Assembly: GCA_021442155.1 (NCBI GenBank)
Contig: CM038214.1
Location: 19,555,808 to 19,619,807, forward strand
Length of the DNA stretch: 64,000 bases
Source of the DNA: Cymbidium sinense
Lineage: Eukaryota > Streptophyta > Magnoliopsida > Asparagales > Orchidaceae
Direction of reading: 5' to 3'
The first letter of the stretch is position 1; every line of letters starts with the position of its first letter. Positions 11,952-23,104 of this stretch are shown piece after piece. Both the position numbers and the translations under genes were made by a program. Under the pieces are notes generated by a model. The model was not told where the DNA came from and ran no database searches. It saw only the letters and a program-made list of their open reading frames with translations.

Positions 11952-14036
11952 TGTTGGCTTAATTAGCCTCATGTTCAATTTGATTAATTTTGATGATAAC
12001 AAACAAATGCTTGATGTTCTAATGAATATTTTTATGTGTTTCAGATATATCAATTGCTAATTACATATCCAATACATCTCACAAATTGTTAGAAGAAATT
12101 GCAAGAATAAAAGAATGAAAGGGATAATGTGAAGCTCATGATTTTAGGTTATATGACTATTCATATGAGTTCTTTGGCATGAATCAATTTGCTCACAACC
12201 TAACATACTATTTTAATGAGGTTAATTTGTATAAATCTTTATTTAATTAACATTCAATTATATGTTTTTCTACATAGCAATAAAATTGTCAAAGTAATAA
12301 ATGATCATAACTATTAAGTATAATTATTTTATTTACTTAATATAATTAGGTATTTTAATTTAATTTGCTGGTTATATGATAACTAACATATTTATGATTA
12401 TATATAAATTATATCATAATTTTAAATATCACATGTCAAAATTAACAAAAATATATAAAATTTTGTATTTTAGCCAAAGTCATTGTTTAATCAAAGAATT
12501 CATATCTGATTTTATCTCCATCGGATTCCTTGGATTTTTCCTTTAAAATAAGTGGTTACATGACCCACTTTGCATTAAAATTGAATTTATTATGATTTTT
12601 AAACATTACTTGATTTTAATAATGGATGCATGCTACATGCTTTGAATATATTAAGAGCTACATGTGATTACTTTTGACTTTCCCATGTGAATAGCCGAAT
12701 TTTTGCTGCTAAATTTAATATTTGTTTAATATAAATTATATTTTTATTGAATATTAAATTATCACATGAGCATGAGGTTGTATAATATATTTCTTTGAAA
12801 TAATTTTTTAAATGACCTTCTTGCCTATAAATAGCCCTCATTCTCTTCATGAAAGCATCCCTCATTCAAAATTCAAAATCTCTCCAGCAAATCTAAGAGA
12901 AAATCTCTTAAATGTTCTTTCCAAGTGTTCTCCAAATATTGCAAGATCAAATCCTTGGTTTGAAGCTTCAACATCTTCAAAGCAAGCCTTTTAAATTACT
13001 TGAGTTTGTTTTCTTGATCTTAATACTTCTTAGTTGTTCATGCTATTTTCACCATCTATTTCTTCTTTCTAATTTATACTTTTTGGTGGATTAGTCTTTG
13101 AACATTGGTTTTCACATCAAAGCTTCTCAATCATTTTTTTGGTGAAAAACTCTTGTGATAATTTGTAGGATCTATTTCAACTTGCTGAAATTTTTAGCTT
13201 CCTACAAATTTCTTTTGGTTTCTTGAAATATTTCTTCTTTGGTCTTATTTTGAAAGATCATTTATTCTTAGATCTATTTTAAGCATTTTAAAATAAATTA
13301 TTGTGCTGAAATTATTTTCATATTTTCTAGATCTCTCTTTTTTTATTTGAAAGCTTACTAGCCAACTTAGATCTATCATATACTTATTTTTTTATTTTGT
13401 GATCATTAGCATTAATTGAAAGAATCTTTTGGTTAAAAAAAATTACTCCTTGCTGAAATTTATCTTATCATGAAAAGAATATTGTGAATTTATTTTGAAA
13501 TCATTTTGTATTATTCTACAAATTATAATAACTTAAACATCCTAGTAAGATCACTTTAAGATATTTATTTTTATTAAGTGAGCATTTTGTTTGCCAAATT
13601 TTTTGAGTTGTAAAGTGATCATTTATAAGTTGTGAGATCACTTTTGAATTTGATTTCTTGGTATATTTGTGAGATTTACTTTATCAAAATTTATTATTTT
13701 GTATTTTTTTGTGTTGTAAAATTTATTTTGGGGTTGTACTCTCAATGAGAGTACATATTGTTGGGGGTTGTACTTGCTCAAGTATAGAGAGTACTTTTGT
13801 AAACCATTTTTCATTTAGTGGATTCCTAGCCGTGGGTGGCTAGGCTTGGATGTAGGTTTTGGGGTTTATAACCACGAAAAAAAATCGTGCCTCTTGTCTC
13901 TATTTACTTTATTGTATTTTATTTTTGCCGATTTAGAATTATATCTTATCATTATAAAATCAAAATCTAATTTTCTATTTAAAATTAAAATTTAAGTTTT
14001 GAAAATTTTAATATTACCCAATTCATCTTGGGTGCT
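11952..14036 (+). repeat. Copia 3' LTR (~2.1 kb)
   Basis: It starts with TGTTGGCTTAATTAGCC right after the polypurine tract. It holds a TATA box at 12,826 and a GT-rich polyadenylation-side region. It ends near ACCCAATTCATCTTGGGTG at about 14,010-14,030, a type of sequence common at the ends of plant copia LTRs. The right limit is set by where Tat sequence resumes (TCTCAAGGAAGCT at about 14,041). The partner 5' LTR is not in this window, so LTR divergence cannot be compared. Confidence 0.75.
12826..12834 (+). promoter_or_regulatory. TATA box in copia LTR
   Basis: TATAAATAG lies about 30 bp upstream of CATCCCTCATTC, a plausible transcript start. This is the usual U3/R layout of a copia LTR. 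Whether it still drives transcription is unknown. Confidence 0.6.
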
Positions 14037-14040
14037 ATAG

Positions 14041-15330
14041 TGTCTCAAGGAAGCTCTAAGTCATCCACAGTGTGAAGACTTAGAGGTTCTTTCCGATCAT
14101 CCTCAAATCAAGAAGTTGATGTAGAACTTAAGGATGATTCATATAAAAATGTAATAGAATTACCTTTGATTGATACTTTCCTTGTGTTCATAATTTAGCA
14201 AAGATAATATAAATCCAACCTACTTGGTCAAAGCATTGTTCATACTACTTTGAAAGAATATGTACAAACAAATGCAATAGCCCTCAATCATAGTCTAGAC
14301 TCGATAAGGTCCAATCGATGATGATTTGCTAGTCATCACCAATCATTTAGAATTGATAGGTTCTTCTCAAATCACATTAACTCATATGAGGAGCTATACT
14401 TAGAAACTTCAGATGATCTAGATGATTTTAAAGTCCAATATGATCGCTAGAGTTCAAAGAATAGATCAAGTCAACCATCAATGAGCTCAAGGAAATCAAC
14501 TTAGAAATTGAAGAAGATCCACACCCAACATACATCTGTTGTTTATTGAATAAAATCAAAAACAATGACTTAGTTAGGCTATTGACTGAGTTTAAGGACT
14601 GCTTTCCATGGAGTTATGAAGAGATACCTAGATTAGCTCCTGACATAACCATCCATAAACTAGCAATAGAGCCTACTGCTAACCCTATTTAGCAAGCTCC
14701 TGGACGCATGCGATTAGATATAGAATAATAAGTCATTTCTAAAGTCTAGAAACTGATCGATGCTGGCTTTATATGAGAAAAAAAATACCCTACCAGGTTA
14801 GCTTGTGTCATCCTAGTTAAGAAAAAAATGTACAAATTCACATATGCATCGATTTATGGATTTAAAAAAGGCATGTCCAAAAGATGAATTTTATTACCAA
14901 TCCTAGAGTTGATGGTGGACATTGCCTCATCTCATGCAGTCTTCTCTTTCATGGATGTCTCATCTGAATATAACCAAATAAAGATAGTTTCTAAAGATGA
15001 AAGAAACACTACTTTTAGAACCCTGATCAGAATCCATTATTATAAGGTCATGCCTTTTACCCTTAAAAATTATGATACTACATACCAGCAGGCTATGACT
15101 TGAATCTTTGATGAACTCATTCATTCATCATCACATTGATCATCAAAAGTAAAGAAAAAGAAGACCATCTCTTTGACTTGAGAGTAGTTTTCAAATAATT
15201 AAGACAATTCAACCTCAAAATTAACCCCCTGAAGTGTGCATTCAGAGTAACATCAGGGAAATTCCTTTATTATTCCGACACTTGGGAATAAAAATTGATC
15301 TAGAGAAGATCAATTTGTTATAAGAAATGA
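14041..15330 (+). pseudogene. Tat copy 1 linker and reverse transcriptase
   Basis: After the copia insertion the Tat frame resumes with the linker shared with 51,110-51,400. RT follows: LAPDITIHKLAIEP at about 14,635, YPTRLACVILVKKK, FSFMDVSSEYNQIKI at about 14,940-14,990, and RNTTFRTLIRIHYYKVMPF with QQAMT to 15,103. The YVDD segment expected after IFDELIHS is destroyed (about 15,120-15,150), so RT cannot be active. There are many in-frame stops. Copy 2 has the same domain at 51,690-52,400, also without YVDD. Confidence 0.88.
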
Positions 15331-15349
15331 CACCCCCCTAAAACTTTAA

Positions 15350-15830
15350 CTCAGCTCAGATCAATCCAAGGGCGGTTGGCATATCTAAGAGGGTTTATAC
15401 CCAACCTATCGAAAAGATGTCAGCCATTCTTAGCACTTGTCAAAAAGGATGTCAAGTTCACGTCGGATGACAAGTGTGAGCATGCCTTTGAAGACACAAG
15501 CATTTCCTGATGATGCTGCTGGTTCTAGCGGCCCTTATTCCAGGTAAGCTGCTCATACTTTACATTGTTGTGTTAGAAGACTCTCTTGGTGCTTTATTGG
15601 CCCAAGATAATGATGAAGGGATGGAAAACACACTCTAGTACCTTAGCGATCATCTAATCCCTTCTAAGGCTAATTATCCACCCATTGAGAAGCATTTCCT
15701 AGCTTTAATCTTTGCATCCCAAAAGATACAACACTACATGCTTCCTCATAAGGTGAACTTAATCACTAAGATCAATCCACTATAGTATTTCATGACACGA
15801 CCGATGCTATCCGGATGATTGGCATGATGA
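15350..15830 (+). pseudogene. Tat copy 1 RNase H
   Basis: Fragments read LTQLRSIQGRLAYLRGF, KKDVKFTSDDKCEHAFED, then SKANYPP, EKHFLALIFASQK and HYMLPHKVNL. This is the Ty3/gypsy connection plus RNase H domain that degrades the RNA strand of the cDNA hybrid. Frameshifts occur around 15,500 and 15,640. The order RT, RNase H, second RNase H, integrase supports assignment to Tat. Confidence 0.8.
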
Positions 15831-15989
15831 TCCATGATCCTCTCGTAGTTTGACTTTACCTTCATAACCCTCCGTGTGGTGAAAGGACAAGCGCTAGCGG
15901 AGTTATTAGAAGCACACCCACTTCTAGCTAGTGATGATCTCCCTGATGAACAAATCATGAACTTAGGGGATACTAACATTCACCATTGG

Positions 15990-16420
15990 ATGATGTAATT
16001 TCATGGTTTGGCTTCCTCTCAAAGAGGAGAAGAACCATAATCTACTATTTCAAGAAAGGCAGGGATAGGAATAGTTCTCTTAACTCCAGACCGTGATGTG
16101 ATGAGATTCTTATATCATCTATATATTCCTTGCACCAACAATGAAGCTAAATATGAGGCTCTGATTTCCAGTCTAGAGTTAGCCATTACTCTAAGCATCT
16201 AAAACATCAACATATTCACGGATTCTGTGTAGTTATCAACCAAATCACTGGGTACTATAAGTTTATAAAGCCAAAGCTTCATCACTACCAGTACAACTTG
16301 TAGTTGTTGGCCCAAATCTAGAGGTTACCATTTATAAGATTCCATGAGGAGAGATTTTTGTAGCGTATGCTTTAGCCAAGCTCATCTAGTAGTTAGCATG
16401 TCCGAAGGATGAGTCCAAAT
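15990..16420 (+). pseudogene. Tat copy 1 second (archaeal-type) RNase H
   Basis: The frame contains RGEEP, STISRKAGIGIVLLTPDRD, PCTNNEAKYEALISSLELAI and NIFTDS. The GIVLLTPD and NNEAKYEAL pattern is that of the extra archaeal-type RNase H found in plant Tat-group elements between RNase H and integrase. A stop and frame slips are present. Copy 2 keeps a longer open version at 53,047-53,310. This domain is the best clue that the element is Tat and not another Ty3/gypsy lineage. Confidence 0.8.
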
Positions 16421-16479
16421 CAATAAAGGTCCAAAATAGGCAAGTCTTATCCCTTATTAATATTGAACTCATCAAAAGG

Positions 16480-17790
16480 TACTCTATTGAATGGGAAGTT
16501 GCCATTATTAAGAAGGACGAGGAGTTATATTGGAGGCAACCATTCATGGATTACCTAAATAAAAGCAAACTACCTCAACAGAAGTCTCAAGCCCATCATA
16601 TGAAGTAGAGAACACTTTCATATGCTCTTGTGTATGGTGTCTTATATCGACGGTCTTTCGATCATATGAGATTACATTATTTATACAAGAATGAAGCCCA
16701 TAAGATCATAACCCAGGTACACTCAATATTATGTGAAGCAAACCAATTTGGTCCAAAGATAAAAGCCACGATCAAGAGACTAGGATACTACTGGCCATCG
16801 ATGATCAAAGATTGCATAAATACAGCTAGGTGATGCCACCAATGTCAAATACACATTATGGTCCTACACTAGCCACCCAACATTCTACATCTAACATTGG
16901 CCTCATGGCCATTTGAGTGTTGGGGTACCAACATAGTGGGTCTAATTGATCCTCCTTCTTCCAAGTGTCATCAGATCATCTTAGCTTCTATTGTTTACTT
17001 TTTCAAATGGGTGAAGATGATTCAACTAAGAGAGATCATAGCTCAGCATGTGCTTCAATTTTTCAGGAACCATATCATATATAGGTTTTGAGTATTTCAA
17101 TGAATTATATCTAATAATGGTACTGCATTCAAGAGCACTGAGATTAACACCTTTACTCAGAGACACAACATAGATTGAAGATATTCTACCAACAATTACC
17201 CGAGGGAAAATAGATTAGCAAAAGTCTTCAACAAAACTCTTATCCAAATACTAAAGAAGACACTCGATAATAACAAGCGATAGCAGCATGAGCAGTTAGT
17301 TGAAGCCTTGTAGGCCTACTGTACCACATATTAAACTCCAACTCAGTCTACTCCTTTCTCCTTAGTCTATGGGTCTGAAGCCATTCTACCATTAGCAGTC
17401 CAACTACCATCACTAAGGTTAGTTGTGGGTAGAAAGATCATAATAAATTAGAATGCCAAGTTATGGTTAGAAGAGATCAAAGGTTTTGATGAGAGATGCA
17501 TACAAGCATGCCAAAACTTTGAGTTGTACAAAGCTAAAATGATTCAAGCTCACAACAAGTTTGTCCATCCTAGAGGTTTTCAAGTAGGAGAGCTTATTTT
17601 AGTTCTAAGGAGACTGATTATTACCCATCGTAAGATGCAAGGCAAGTTTGAACCCACTTAGGAAGACCCATTTTCCGTAGAAAAGGCCTATCAAAGAAGT
17701 TCTTATCAACTTATTAATTATAAGGGAGAGCATCGAATGCTTCCAATCAATGGGATATACTTAAGAAAATATTATAAATCATGTTTGAAA
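16480..17790 (+). pseudogene. Tat copy 1 integrase with all three catalytic acids lost
   Basis: The zinc-finger part reads HKIITQVHSILCEANQFG, then WPSMIKDC and CHQCQIH (16,690-16,855). The core starts WPFECWGTNIVGLIDPP (16,900 on). The first catalytic Asp is Asn here (GTN, near 16,930). The second is Asn (IISNNGTAF, near 17,113). The Glu is Lys (NRLAKVFNKT, near 17,220). In copy 2 all three are acidic. Each change is one G-to-A. The C-terminal part (KMIQAHNKF, ELILVLRR, MLPINGIYLRKYYK) is at 17,530-17,775. Confidence 0.88.
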
Positions 17791-17859
17791 ATAATTATCA
17801 TCAATGTAAATTCCATTTTGAATTCAATTTCTTCCATGTTGAAAGTATTCTTGTTTGTG

Positions 17860-19640
17860 AACCTGCCAGGATGCCTTTATAGTAGGTGTAATGAACTCGA
17901 GTGATGTCCTGTCCTTCATCGACATAAAATAAATACAAACTACACACAAACATATAAAATAAACACATATATTTTATCTCAGGCTACTCTAAGTCGAGAT
18001 AATGCCCCCAACAATACTCACTCAATAGCTCTAGATCAGGCTGATGTGCTACCCTGCTAGTTTGTCACCGTAGTGGTATTCTTATTTTAGAGGATGTAAG
18101 TATGCTACACTTTCTTTCCTTACTTGGCCATATCACATCGATAAGCACCTTGCTAGTTTGGTAGGCCTTATGCATGATATAAGCTACCTCATATTGGATT
18201 TATTTAAGAGGATATGAGTTGTATGCTTTCTTCTTAGATTAGCCTTCGTGCACTAACCGAGTTGAGTATATTTGAGTTTTAGGATAATTTCCTAGCTCCT
18301 TCACTCGATGCTTCAAGAAGTTAAATCCTTCTCCGGGATCCAAGAGTCACTCTGTGTCGAGCAGCACTGGCTCACCGATGATGATCATCCAATGATTGTC
18401 TTGGAAAGTTGTAAGCCTACAACTTTCTTTCCAAATTGATCATCAGACAATGCACTTAGGTTGGTTCTCACTATGCGATGAATACCCCACTCATGCCGAT
18501 AGTACACCTTAAGTTGGTTGGTTCTCGCATCTTAGGATACACCACTCATGGCAGATCTAAGTCTGCTACGCTTTCCCCTTGAGTTAGCCATCATACACTT
18601 ATAGGCATTTTTTTAGGGGCTTTATCCACCCAAGTTACTATTAGATTGGATAGTTCCCCTTTCCTAGTAACCACCCCTTTAGTTGTAGAATTCATCTTGA
18701 GGATGTTCAGATTCTCCCTTGGTCTAGTAAATCTGAGATAGGTCAAGGCTGACATAGCCCCTTCTTAGTGTGGTCCATCACACACCAATAGGGACCATGC
18801 AAACATATAAACAAAGTATATATTCTCCTATGGATTAGAGGACACCCCTTTTCCCAAGTAGACATCCTATCTTTAGTAGTGTCAAAGAAACTTCCTATAG
18901 GAATTGCGATTACTCTTGAGTTCATAAAAGTCCCCAACAACATTCACTCAGTAGTCTCCCCTTAGTCGGGTTCTATTTATTATGCTACCAATAAGTCACC
19001 CCAACGGTTGTTCCTTGCTTAAGAAGATGTAAGTCTACTACGCCTTCTTCCTAGCACAACCATTGCACACTGAAAGTAAATCCCTTATGTTGGTTAGCCC
19101 TACCCCATAGCATGTAGACTATCCCTTTGGATTTATAAATCTGAGATATGACAAGTCCAATATAGCCTCTTCTCAGTGGGTCCAATACACACCGACATGA
19201 TCCATAAATCAAATCTATCAAATTTGATCAAGCTCACATCCCCAGTAGATATGCCTTCAATTAAAAATCAAATTAAACCAAACAAACCATATCAAATCAT
19301 GTGAAATTAAGATAAAATTAATCATGACTAGTTTGAGTTGACATAAATCCCCAATGACATTCACTCAAGAGTTCTAGTTAGTTTGATTTGTTGTGCATCC
19401 AACAAGTCACCCCAGTGGTTGTTCCTCACTTTGGATGATGTAAGTATGCTACGCCTTCTTCCTAGCACAACTGTTGCACACCAAAAGGAATCCCCTTAGG
19501 TTGGCTAGCTCTACCTCACAGTAGGTAGACTATCCCTTTTGATTTGTAAACTTGAGGTAGGTCAAGGATGATATAGTCCCTTCTTAGTGGTTCCATCACA
19601 CACTGATAGGGTCCATACATCAACTCAGATTAAATTAAAC
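17860..19640 (+). repeat. Tat copy 1 3' noncoding region, ~420-bp degenerate tandem repeat
   Basis: Blocks start with CCCCCAACAATACTCACTCA (18,005), TCCCCAACAACATTCACTCA (18,929) and TCCCCAATGACATTCACTCA (19,348). The last two are 419 bp apart. The first is about 925 bp earlier, room for one decayed copy between. Each block continues with a GTCACCCCAG-like word, GATGTAAGTCTACTACGCC, TTAGGTTGG and TAGACTATCCC. The same series is in copy 2 at 54,470-56,160. Variable tandem repeats downstream of pol are known in the Tat/Ogre group, which this fits. No gene is present. Confidence 0.8.
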
Positions 19641-20290
19641 CCGATCTAATTTTCCTAGTGGAGTTAAATCACACCCTTCTCCCTAATGGAACCCCAAATC
19701 ATATATAAACAAGTCAAGAAAATAAATCAAATTCAAAACAAACCTCCCTAGTGGAGCCAAATTAAACCAACTCCCCTGGTAGAGTCTAAATCAAAGAAAT
19801 CCAACCAAACTCTTATTCCTAGTGGATACAACCCCAAACAAATCTATGAAATCAAACTCAAATCTCAATCCCTAGCAGATAGCCTGAACCTGCTTCCCTA
19901 GTGGAAGGTTCATATACCCGATCCTCAGCGGACTCAAGCCCATATCTCTAACATATATGACTCCACATTAATTAAATCAAAACTAATTAAAGTTGATTTG
20001 ATCTTAACTCATGGTTAATTATAAATTCTTATCCCCAATTGATCTTCTTTCTACAAATCATATAATCAAATCAAATTCAAACCTTATCTCCAGCAGATTT
20101 TCTTCTTCTATGCCCTTGACATAGACCCCTCATATGTAATGTCCAATGCATGTGTGATCCCCTAACGGATCTACCTCCATGTCCTTGACATGGAATTCTC
20201 ATCAAATCATATTTCTTCTCTTATGCACACCTTTAATACTTCAACCAAATGACTAACAATGTATTCATTCATATTACATCATCTTAACAT
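19640..20290 (+). repeat. CCCTAGTGGA micro-repeat region
   Basis: CCTAGTGGAG and variants (CCCTAATGGA, CCCTAGCAGA, CCTCAGCGGA, CCCTAACGGA) recur about every 25-60 bases, at about 19,652, 19,680, 19,744, 19,771, 19,817, 19,871, 19,895, 19,924, 20,090 and 20,159. They are separated by AATCAAAC-rich spacers. Copy 2 repeats the pattern at 56,222-56,740. It is noncoding; the function is unknown. Confidence 0.75.
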
Positions 20291-21690
20291 TGTAATCAAC
20301 ATTTAATGATTTGTGATGGTGCAAGCAAAACATATTATAGTGTGAATTAACACACTATATTTTATTATTATATATGATGTTATATTATACTTTGTTATAA
20401 TATAATATATTCTCTAACATTACACCTCATTAAAATCACTTAAAAGGAACAAATAACAAAATTTTATCAAAATATGAATAATGTTTATTTTGGATGTAAA
20501 ATTTTTATTTTCATTTAGAAATGGTACAAAATAGCACAATTTTGGTGTTTCTTCTTTGGGTGTGCCATGAATTTGGACAAATTCTTCCATCTCAACCTTC
20601 AAATTAATATTTTTGTGAATTTTGACCCATTGTATTATAACAAAAGTAAAACATATTAAAAAGTACAGTAACATTTAGTAAGAAACCACCACATTCATAT
20701 ATATATATATATGAAGTTATATTGTTGTGTACATTATATTTTAATATGCTTTCATGTAATATATTATCTTACATTACACCTTAAAATGAATAACTTTAAG
20801 CAAAAAATTATAAAATTTGGTTGAAAAATGAACATTTATTTTGAATGCAAAATTCCATTCTTTTGATTTAATAACACACCATAGCACACCCCCAATGATA
20901 TTCCCTAAAGCTTACCTTCAATTTGGCCAAATCCCATCATCTTAGCCTATAAATTAGTATCTTTATGAATTATACCAATAAAAACTCTACTACATCATAC
21001 TATAACAAACTAAAATTTGCTATAGAACTAGTAGTAATAAATTGTATGCTATAATGCATGATGCTACACTATGTTTTGGCATCCTATATTATAATACACT
21101 ATAACATATTATATTATATTATATTGCATATCACATCACAAGGGAATTCTTAGGATTAAAAATCATAAAATTAGTCTAAATAATAAAAAAACTATATGTT
21201 TTAGTTGTATCACGTACATATTTTAAATTGAAATAATATATTATGATGTCATGCACCTATTATGAATTTGGACAAATTCCACCATTTTAAAGTATAAATC
21301 AACATTTTTATAATGCTAGTGTAGGCTCGATTGCATGATTATAAAATACTAAAAGAATTTAAATTATGTAGAATGATATATTATGATATATGATGTTATA
21401 CTATGCTACAACATATAATATTTATTTTGATCATAAAATCTTACTTTTTAGACTACAAGTGGCATAGCACACCTTTGGTACTACAACCTAATTCCCACTT
21501 CAAATTTAACAAATTTCATCATCTAATTTATTAAATAAAATTTTTATAATTTAAATTAATATAGACTATAAGGCATAATACCATAATATACTAGAACATT
21601 TCAAAACATCTTATAACATCCAAAAACACATTAGTACATGCTCAAATATATGATGCAACATTATACTATAATATATGGTATTATAATATG
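20290..21690 (+). repeat. ~350-bp AT-rich tandem repeat (four decayed units)
   Basis: The word GAATTTGGACAAATTC and relatives recur at 20,569, about 20,919, 21,264 and about 21,501, spaced 350, 345 and 237 bp. Each lies downstream of a segment like ATAAAATTTG...AACATTTATTTTG and a CATAGCACACC word. The block is rich in ATATTATA. The equivalent series in copy 2 is at 56,900-58,270. It may be part of the element 3' region or a satellite derived from it. Confidence 0.78.
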
Positions 21691-21820
21691 ATTTAGGGTT
21701 AGGGTTTATGGTATTCAAATCTCTAATAGTCAAGGGAAAGTCTCTTGAAGACATTTTAGCTACCATAACTATTAGAATAGGTCATTCTTCAGATCTCCTA
21801 ATGACATCTTTATTCAAGGT
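21690..21820 (+). repeat. Conserved right-end module of the duplicated block
   Basis: GGGAAAGTCTCTTGAAGACA to ATGACATCTTTATTCAAGGT is shared almost base for base with 58,290-58,413. In both copies the next base begins telomere-like repeat. This fixes the right edge of the non-telomeric block, perhaps the end of the element. I see no LTR pair around it. Confidence 0.8.
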
Positions 21821-22108
21821 GGGTAGGGTTAGGGTTTAGGTTAGTTTAGGGTTTAGAGTTTGGGGTTATTTAGTGTATTTAGGGTTTAGGGTTTGGGGTT
21901 TAGGGTTTACATTTTGGATTGTAGGTTGTGGTTTAGTTTTAGTTAGTTTAGGGTTTAGGTTTAGGTTTAGAGGGTTTATGGTTTATAGTTTAGGGTTTAG
22001 GTTTAGGTAGGGTTTAGGGTTTGATTTTAGGTTTAGGGTTTAGGTTTAAGTTGTAGGTTTAGGGTTTAAGTTTTAGTTTAGAATTTTGGGTTTAGGGGTT
22101 AATGTTTT
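21821..22108 (+). repeat. Telomere-like array
   Basis: About 290 bp of TTTAGGG/GGTTTAGGGTT with irregular variants lie between the Tat end module and GRP fragment A. The same arrangement, 310 bp long, occurs at 58,414-58,722. Confidence 0.85.
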
Positions 22109-22583
22109 TTAATAGAGAATAAATTAAAATTCAACATTTCTTCTTTTTGATTTGATCAATCAAGTAGCATCCCATGTTTTCTAAGACACAAGCAACGACA
22201 TAGATAAAAAATGATCACCCATAGAGCAAATCAAAATCCCTAGATAAGTTGAACTATCTCTACTATAAAGACACAGTTCCATAAGCAGCATATTAGATCG
22301 ACCGTTCCTTAGTTTCTCTAGTTCCCATTAGAATGACCCCTGCCTCTCAATTAAGATGATCCACTATCATTTCCTCAATATCTCCCTCCACCATGACCAC
22401 GGTTGTAACCTTCATCATCTACCCACCTCCATAACCACCACTTCTTTGACAACCACCTCCATATCCACCAACACCTCCAGATCTCCCACTACCACTATGA
22501 TAATCATCAGATTCACCTCCATTGTTAGATCTACCGAGCTTAGTTGATGGTGATGTTCATGTCATCAAGGTTTTGGGCATTCT
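22109..22583 (-). pseudogene. GRP retro-fragment A
   Basis: This is the minus-strand remnant of the 3' half of a glycine-rich RNA-binding protein. It starts at the NGQ codons of the RRM end (here GAATGCCCAAAACC at the right edge), passes Gly/Tyr/Ser-rich codons (GGYGGG, RSGGYGGG) and ends at the GGGAACTAG stop near 22,329. About 210 bp of 3' UTR follow, ending in ATTCTCTATTAAAAAA at the left edge. Telomere-like repeats flank both ends. Internal stops and frameshifts make it non-coding. It pairs with fragment G in the duplicated block. Positive-strand His/Thr/Ser-rich open frames here are shadows. Confidence 0.85.
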
Positions 22584-23104
22584 CGGTTTAGGTTTACTTT
22601 AGGTTTTAGCTTAGGTTTAGGGTCCGTGTTTAGGGTTTAGGATTATGTGTAGGTTTAGAGTTTAGAGTTTAGGGTTTAGGGTTTAAGGTTCAGGGTTTAG
22701 GGTTTAAGGTTTTAGGGATTAGGGTTTAGGGTTTAGGGTTTAGGATTTAGGTTTAGGGTTTATGGTTTAGGTTTTAGTAGGGTTTAGTGTGGTAGGGGTA
22801 GGTTTAGGTTTAGGGTTTAAAAAACAAATTAAGTAAACCGCAGGTTTAGGTTTATTTAGTTTATTTTATTTATTTGAATTTATTTTACTTTTATTTTTAT
22901 TTAAGTTTTTATTTTTTTTTATTTAGTTTAGTTTATTTATTTTAGGTTTATTTATTTTAGAGGTTTTTTATTTTAGTTTTTTTTAGGTTTATTTTTTTAG
23001 TTGAGTTTTATTATTATTTTGTTTTTTAGTTTTAGGTTTTATTTTTTATTTTTATGTTTATGTTTACATTTTTATTTTATTTTTTTAGGTTTAGGATTTA
23101 GGGT
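22584..23104 (+). repeat. Telomere-like array and start of a satellite unit
   Basis: TTTAGGG-rich to about 22,820, then the AATTAAGTAAACC start motif at 22,829 and TTTATTTTA-rich unit body with TTGAGTTTTATTATT at 23,001. The RTE LINE interrupts this unit about 275 bp after its start, and the body continues at 24,787. Confidence 0.82.

Larger units (their letters stand above)
9725..14036 (+). mobile_element. Ty1/copia element, 5'-truncated, nested in Tat copy 1
   Basis: The order is integrase C-terminal part, linker, RT, RNase H, polypurine tract, 3' LTR, which is the Ty1/copia gene order. The 5' LTR, gag, protease and integrase core are absent. The flanks at about 9,724 and 14,041 are adjacent sequence in the uninterrupted Tat copy at about 51,100, so copia came in after the Tat element formed. 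No clear target duplication is visible. The pol frame has several frameshifts and stops, so the element is non-autonomous. Confidence 0.85.

Noticed and set aside
22356..22547. Thr/Ser/His-rich open frames on + over GRP fragments (also 28,503-28,694, 32,369-32,560, 37,927-38,148, 40,770-40,973, 58,888-59,247)
   Set aside because: They are the antisense of Gly-rich codons (ACC/TCC/CCA from GGT/GGA/TGG) and carry no domain of their own.
22109..22583. Working glycine-rich RNA-binding protein gene
   Set aside because: The start codon and nearly the whole RRM are absent from every fragment, and stops or frameshifts break the tail.
21821..22583. CRISPR-like or other spaced direct-repeat array
   Set aside because: Repeats are telomere-like, irregular and without unique spacers; the context is a plant genome.
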